The notes beneath the pieces were generated by a model that worked only from the letters and a program-made list of their open reading frames with translations, made no database searches and was not told the origin of the DNA. DNA of 64,000 bases, from positions 1 through 64,000 of the forward strand of contig JBOFJQ010000028.1 of NCBI GenBank assembly GCA_051656905.1, in the 5' to 3' direction. This DNA is from JAGNZR01 sp051656905 (GTDB taxonomy: Bacteria; Fusobacteriota; Fusobacteriia; Fusobacteriales; Fusobacteriaceae). Numbering within the stretch: position 1 is the stretch's first letter; every line of letters begins with the position of its first letter. The position numbers and the translations under genes are program-made. Shown here piece after piece: positions 62,134-64,000 of the stretch.

Positions 62134-63288
62134 TTATCCTTTAAAGTGATCTTGTAAAATAGTAACTTTATCTAATCTTTCCCATGGTAAATCTAAATCT
62201 GTTCTACCAATATGTCCAAAAGCTGCTAAATCTTGATATTTAAAATTACATTCTCTTAATTCTAAATCTCTCTCTATTCCTCTTGGTGATAAATCGAAAT
62301 ATTTTTGAACTGCATTTGCAAGTTCTATTTCACAAATTGCTCCAGTTCCAAATGTATCTACTTTAACAGATGTTGGGTGAGCAACTCCTATAGCATAAGA
62401 TAACTGAACTTCACATTTAGTTGCAAGTTTAGCTCCTACTATATTTTTAGCAACCCATCTTGCAGCATAAGCAGCTGATCTGTCAACTTTAGAAGGGTCT
62501 TTTCCAGAGAAAGCTCCTCCACCATGTCTAAAGAATCCTCCATAAGTATCTACTATTATTTTTCTTCCTGTTAATCCTGTATCTCCATGTGGACCTCCAA
62601 TAACAAATCTTCCTGTTGGATTTATATGGAAATTCTTAACAGTTTCTGTAGATAAATTATATCTTTCTAAAACTGGTTTTATTACTAACTCTTTAATTTC
62701 AGCATGAATTTGCTCTTGAGTTACTTCTGGATTATGTTGAATAGAAACTACTACTGTATCTACGTGGTCAACTGTTCCATCTTGTCTATATGCAAGTGTT
62801 ACTTGAGACTTAGCATCTGGTCTTGCCCATGATAAAACTCCACTTCTTGTTAATTTTGTTGATAGTACCATAATTTCTCTAGCTAAAACTAATGCAAGTG
62901 GCATTAATTCAGGAGTTTCATTTACTGCTCCTCCAAACATAATTCCTTGGTCTCCAGCTCCACCTGTGTCAACTCCCATAGCGATATCTGGTGATTGAGA
63001 ATGGATTGCATTTAAAACTCCACAATCAGAATCAAATCCCATTCCTTGTCTGTATCCTATCTCTTCTATTTTCTTTCTTACTATATCTTGAATATCTATA
63101 TATGTAGTAGTTGTAATCTCTCCACCAACTATAACTTGACCTGTAGTACAAAATACCTCACAAGCTACTCTAGATTTTGAATCATTCTCTAAACATGCGT
63201 CTAAAACTGAATCTGATATTTGATCTGCTATTTTATCTGGGTGTCCTGGTGATACACATTCAGATGTAAAATAAATTAAATTTTCCAT
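62134..63288 (-). CDS. metK: S-adenosylmethionine synthase
   Basis: A 384-residue cytoplasmic enzyme that makes SAM from methionine and ATP. The family signatures are FTSECVSPGHPDKIADQISD at the N-terminus, GAGDQGIMFGGA near residue 110, and the P-loop-like GGGAFSGKDPSKVDRSAAY near 255. The length equals the usual bacterial MetK. The ATG follows AGGAGGAAATAAT. A SAM-I riboswitch with a terminator hairpin stands upstream, so SAM represses its own synthase. Confidence 0.96.
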   Translation of the reverse strand: MENLIYFTSECVSPGHPDKIADQISDSVLDACLENDSKSRVACEVFCTTGQVIVGGEITTTTYIDIQDIVRKKIEEIGYRQGMGFDSDCGVLNAIHSQSPDIAMGVDTGGAGDQGIMFGGAVNETPELMPLALVLAREIMVLSTKLTRSGVLSWARPDAKSQVTLAYRQDGTVDHVDTVVVSIQHNPEVTQEQIHAEIKELVIKPVLERYNLSTETVKNFHINPTGRFVIGGPHGDTGLTGRKIIVDTYGGFFRHGGGAFSGKDPSKVDRSAAYAARWVAKNIVGAKLATKCEVQLSYAIGVAHPTSVKVDTFGTGAICEIELANAVQKYFDLSPRGIERDLELRECNFKYQDLAAFGHIGRTDLDLPWERLDKVTILQDHFKG

Positions 63289-63334
63289 AATTATTTCCTC
63301 CTAATATTTTATATTTTATATTTTATATTTTATA

Positions 63335-63373
63335 AAAAAATAAGCCCTTTCATCTATTAAATGAAAGGGCTTT
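63335..63373 (-). terminator. SAM riboswitch expression-platform terminator
   Basis: On the minus strand AAAGCCCTTTCAT pairs with ATGAAAGGGCTT around a seven-base loop, followed by a T-tract. It lies between the SAM aptamer and the metK ribosome site and would form when SAM is bound. Confidence 0.85.
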
Positions 63374-63394
63374 AAGTCTAAGCTTATTTGATCC

Positions 63395-63480
63395 TTCCAT
63401 CTAACGGGAGTTAGCACCACACTTTAAAGTAGGTTGCTGAGATGTCAACGGGCCAGTCCCTCAATCTCTCTTGATGGTTT
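63395..63480 (-). ncRNA. SAM-I (S-box) riboswitch
   Basis: On the minus strand the S-box consensus is clear: P1 5' arm CCATC, then AAGAGAGATTGAGGGACTGG, GCCCGTTGACATCTCAGCAA, CCTACTTTAAAGTGTGGTGC, TAACTCCCGTTAGATGG and the closing GATGG. The kink-turn, pseudoknot and P3/P4 landmarks of SAM-I (GAGGGA, GCAACC, GGTGCTAA) are present. It controls metK by premature termination. Confidence 0.95.
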
Positions 63481-63495
63481 TATTTTTATCAATTA

Positions 63496-63525
63496 ATTAT
63501 ATAATATATTTACAACTATTGTCAA
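63496..63525 (-). promoter_or_regulatory. Promoter of the metK riboswitch transcript
   Basis: On the minus strand TTGACA (63525-63520), 18 bases, TATAAT (63501-63496), about 15 bases before the aptamer. Both hexamers are perfect. Confidence 0.85.
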
Positions 63526-63595
63526 TGTTTATTCTTTAATATTTTCTTATTTTTTAATTTAATATTATCTTATTTTAATTTTGTTATAGTTTAAC

Positions 63596-64000
63596 TTAAA
63601 TTTTACTTATGTCAAATACATTTATATTTTTAGCAGATTCTCCACTCTTCTCAATTTTTATAATTGCTTTTAAAGTATCTAGAGATGTTAATACATTTAC
63701 TCCATACTCTATAGCTGTTCTTCTTATTTTAAATCCATCTCTTTGAGAATCATTTGCTTTAGTTGGTGTATTTATAAGTATATCTATTTTCTTATTTTTT
63801 AAAATATCATATATATTTGGTGATTCTTCATTTAATTTTCCAACAACAGTACTTTCAATTCCATTCTCTTTTAAAAATTCTGATGTCCCTTTTGTTGCAT
63901 AAAGTTTCCCACCTAATTCATTTATATCTTTTGCCATAGGTAAAAACTCATCTTTATCTTTATCCCTAATTGTTAAAAGAATTGACTTATCTTTAATTTT
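63596..64000 (-). CDS. carB: Carbamoyl-phosphate synthase large subunit, C-terminal end (partial)
   Basis: The last 134 codons of a larger gene that continues beyond the window. The frame is open to the edge: the residues KDKSILLTIRDKDKDEF... lead into LPMAKDINELGGKLYATKGTSEFLKENGI, the MGS-like allosteric domain of CarB, followed by IDILINTPTK, RRTAIEYGVNVLTSLDTLKAI. This domain binds effectors such as UMP or IMP. An internal Met (63937) is not the start. CarB makes carbamoyl phosphate for pyrimidine and arginine synthesis. It lies upstream of the metK promoter. Confidence 0.92.
   Translation of the reverse strand, partial: KIKDKSILLTIRDKDKDEFLPMAKDINELGGKLYATKGTSEFLKENGIESTVVGKLNEESPNIYDILKNKKIDILINTPTKANDSQRDGFKIRRTAIEYGVNVLTSLDTLKAIIKIEKSGESAKNINVFDISKI

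Overview
The window (about 29-30% GC by eye) reads as chromosomal DNA of a low-GC, two-membrane anaerobe of the Fusobacteriota, most like Cetobacterium or Fusobacterium. This is inferred from Fusobacterium-style autotransporter beta-barrels, FadL/OmpP1 and TolC outer-membrane proteins, many lipoproteins, an oxygen-independent (radical-SAM) sulfatase-maturation gene, a SAM-I riboswitch before metK and strong SD sequences. I saw no rRNA, tRNA, CRISPR array, insertion sequence or prophage.

Layout. 1-10 kb: lipoprotein fragment and L,D-transpeptidase; DedA protein, YgjP-like metallopeptidase and HAD phosphatase; a HAD-nitroreductase fusion; a TolC/HlyD pair without a pump; a MarR regulator with a CynX/NimT-type MFS exporter. 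10-21 kb: rlmN-pbp1A, split ThrE-type exporter, lipoprotein, SUMF1-domain protein, DMT exporter, HEAT-like protein, a three-gene operon (FMN-binding protein, polyprenyl-synthase-like protein, DUF2147), and a Met-rich secreted protein. 21-29 kb: a stand-alone PLD-helicase-DUF3427 protein, then leuACDB behind a leucine-rich leader peptide and attenuator. 29-41 kb: a surface and sulfatase region with a 1510-residue repetitive autotransporter, a FadL-like porin, anSME, Ser-type sulfatase, a nearly passenger-less autotransporter and its MarR-type neighbour. 41-46 kb: rhodanese, M50 protease, two paralogous secreted proteins, adenine deaminase. 46-60 kb: a complete myo-inositol catabolic operon with its own ABC importer, a divergent LacI regulator and a second inositol-type dehydrogenase. 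60-64 kb: a TcyP-like cystine symporter, metK with a SAM-I riboswitch, and the 3' end of carB.

How it works together. The iol genes form a full route: uptake (56983 to 53515), oxidation (IolG), dehydration (IolE), ring hydrolysis (IolD), isomerisation (IolB), phosphorylation (IolC), aldol cleavage (IolJ-like) and semialdehyde oxidation (IolA). The same palindrome (TTTAAAACGTTTTAAA) lies before the operon and inside the promoter of the satellite dehydrogenase, which defines a probable LacI regulon. The sulfatase carries a Ser-type active site and sits beside the matching radical-SAM maturase. The two autotransporters have homologous barrels, and their promoters share a GAAACAATAA spacer element, so they may be co-regulated by the MarR protein at 40.7-41.1 kb. 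Leucine synthesis appears to be controlled by ribosome-mediated attenuation.

The least ordinary items are the leu leader, the shared autotransporter promoter element, the HAD-nitroreductase fusion, the FMN-binding/prenyl-synthase/DUF2147 operon, the orphan PTS EIIA in the iol operon, and the extra palindromes in the iol-lacI intergenic region. I did not find a clearly new multi-gene defence or mobile system.
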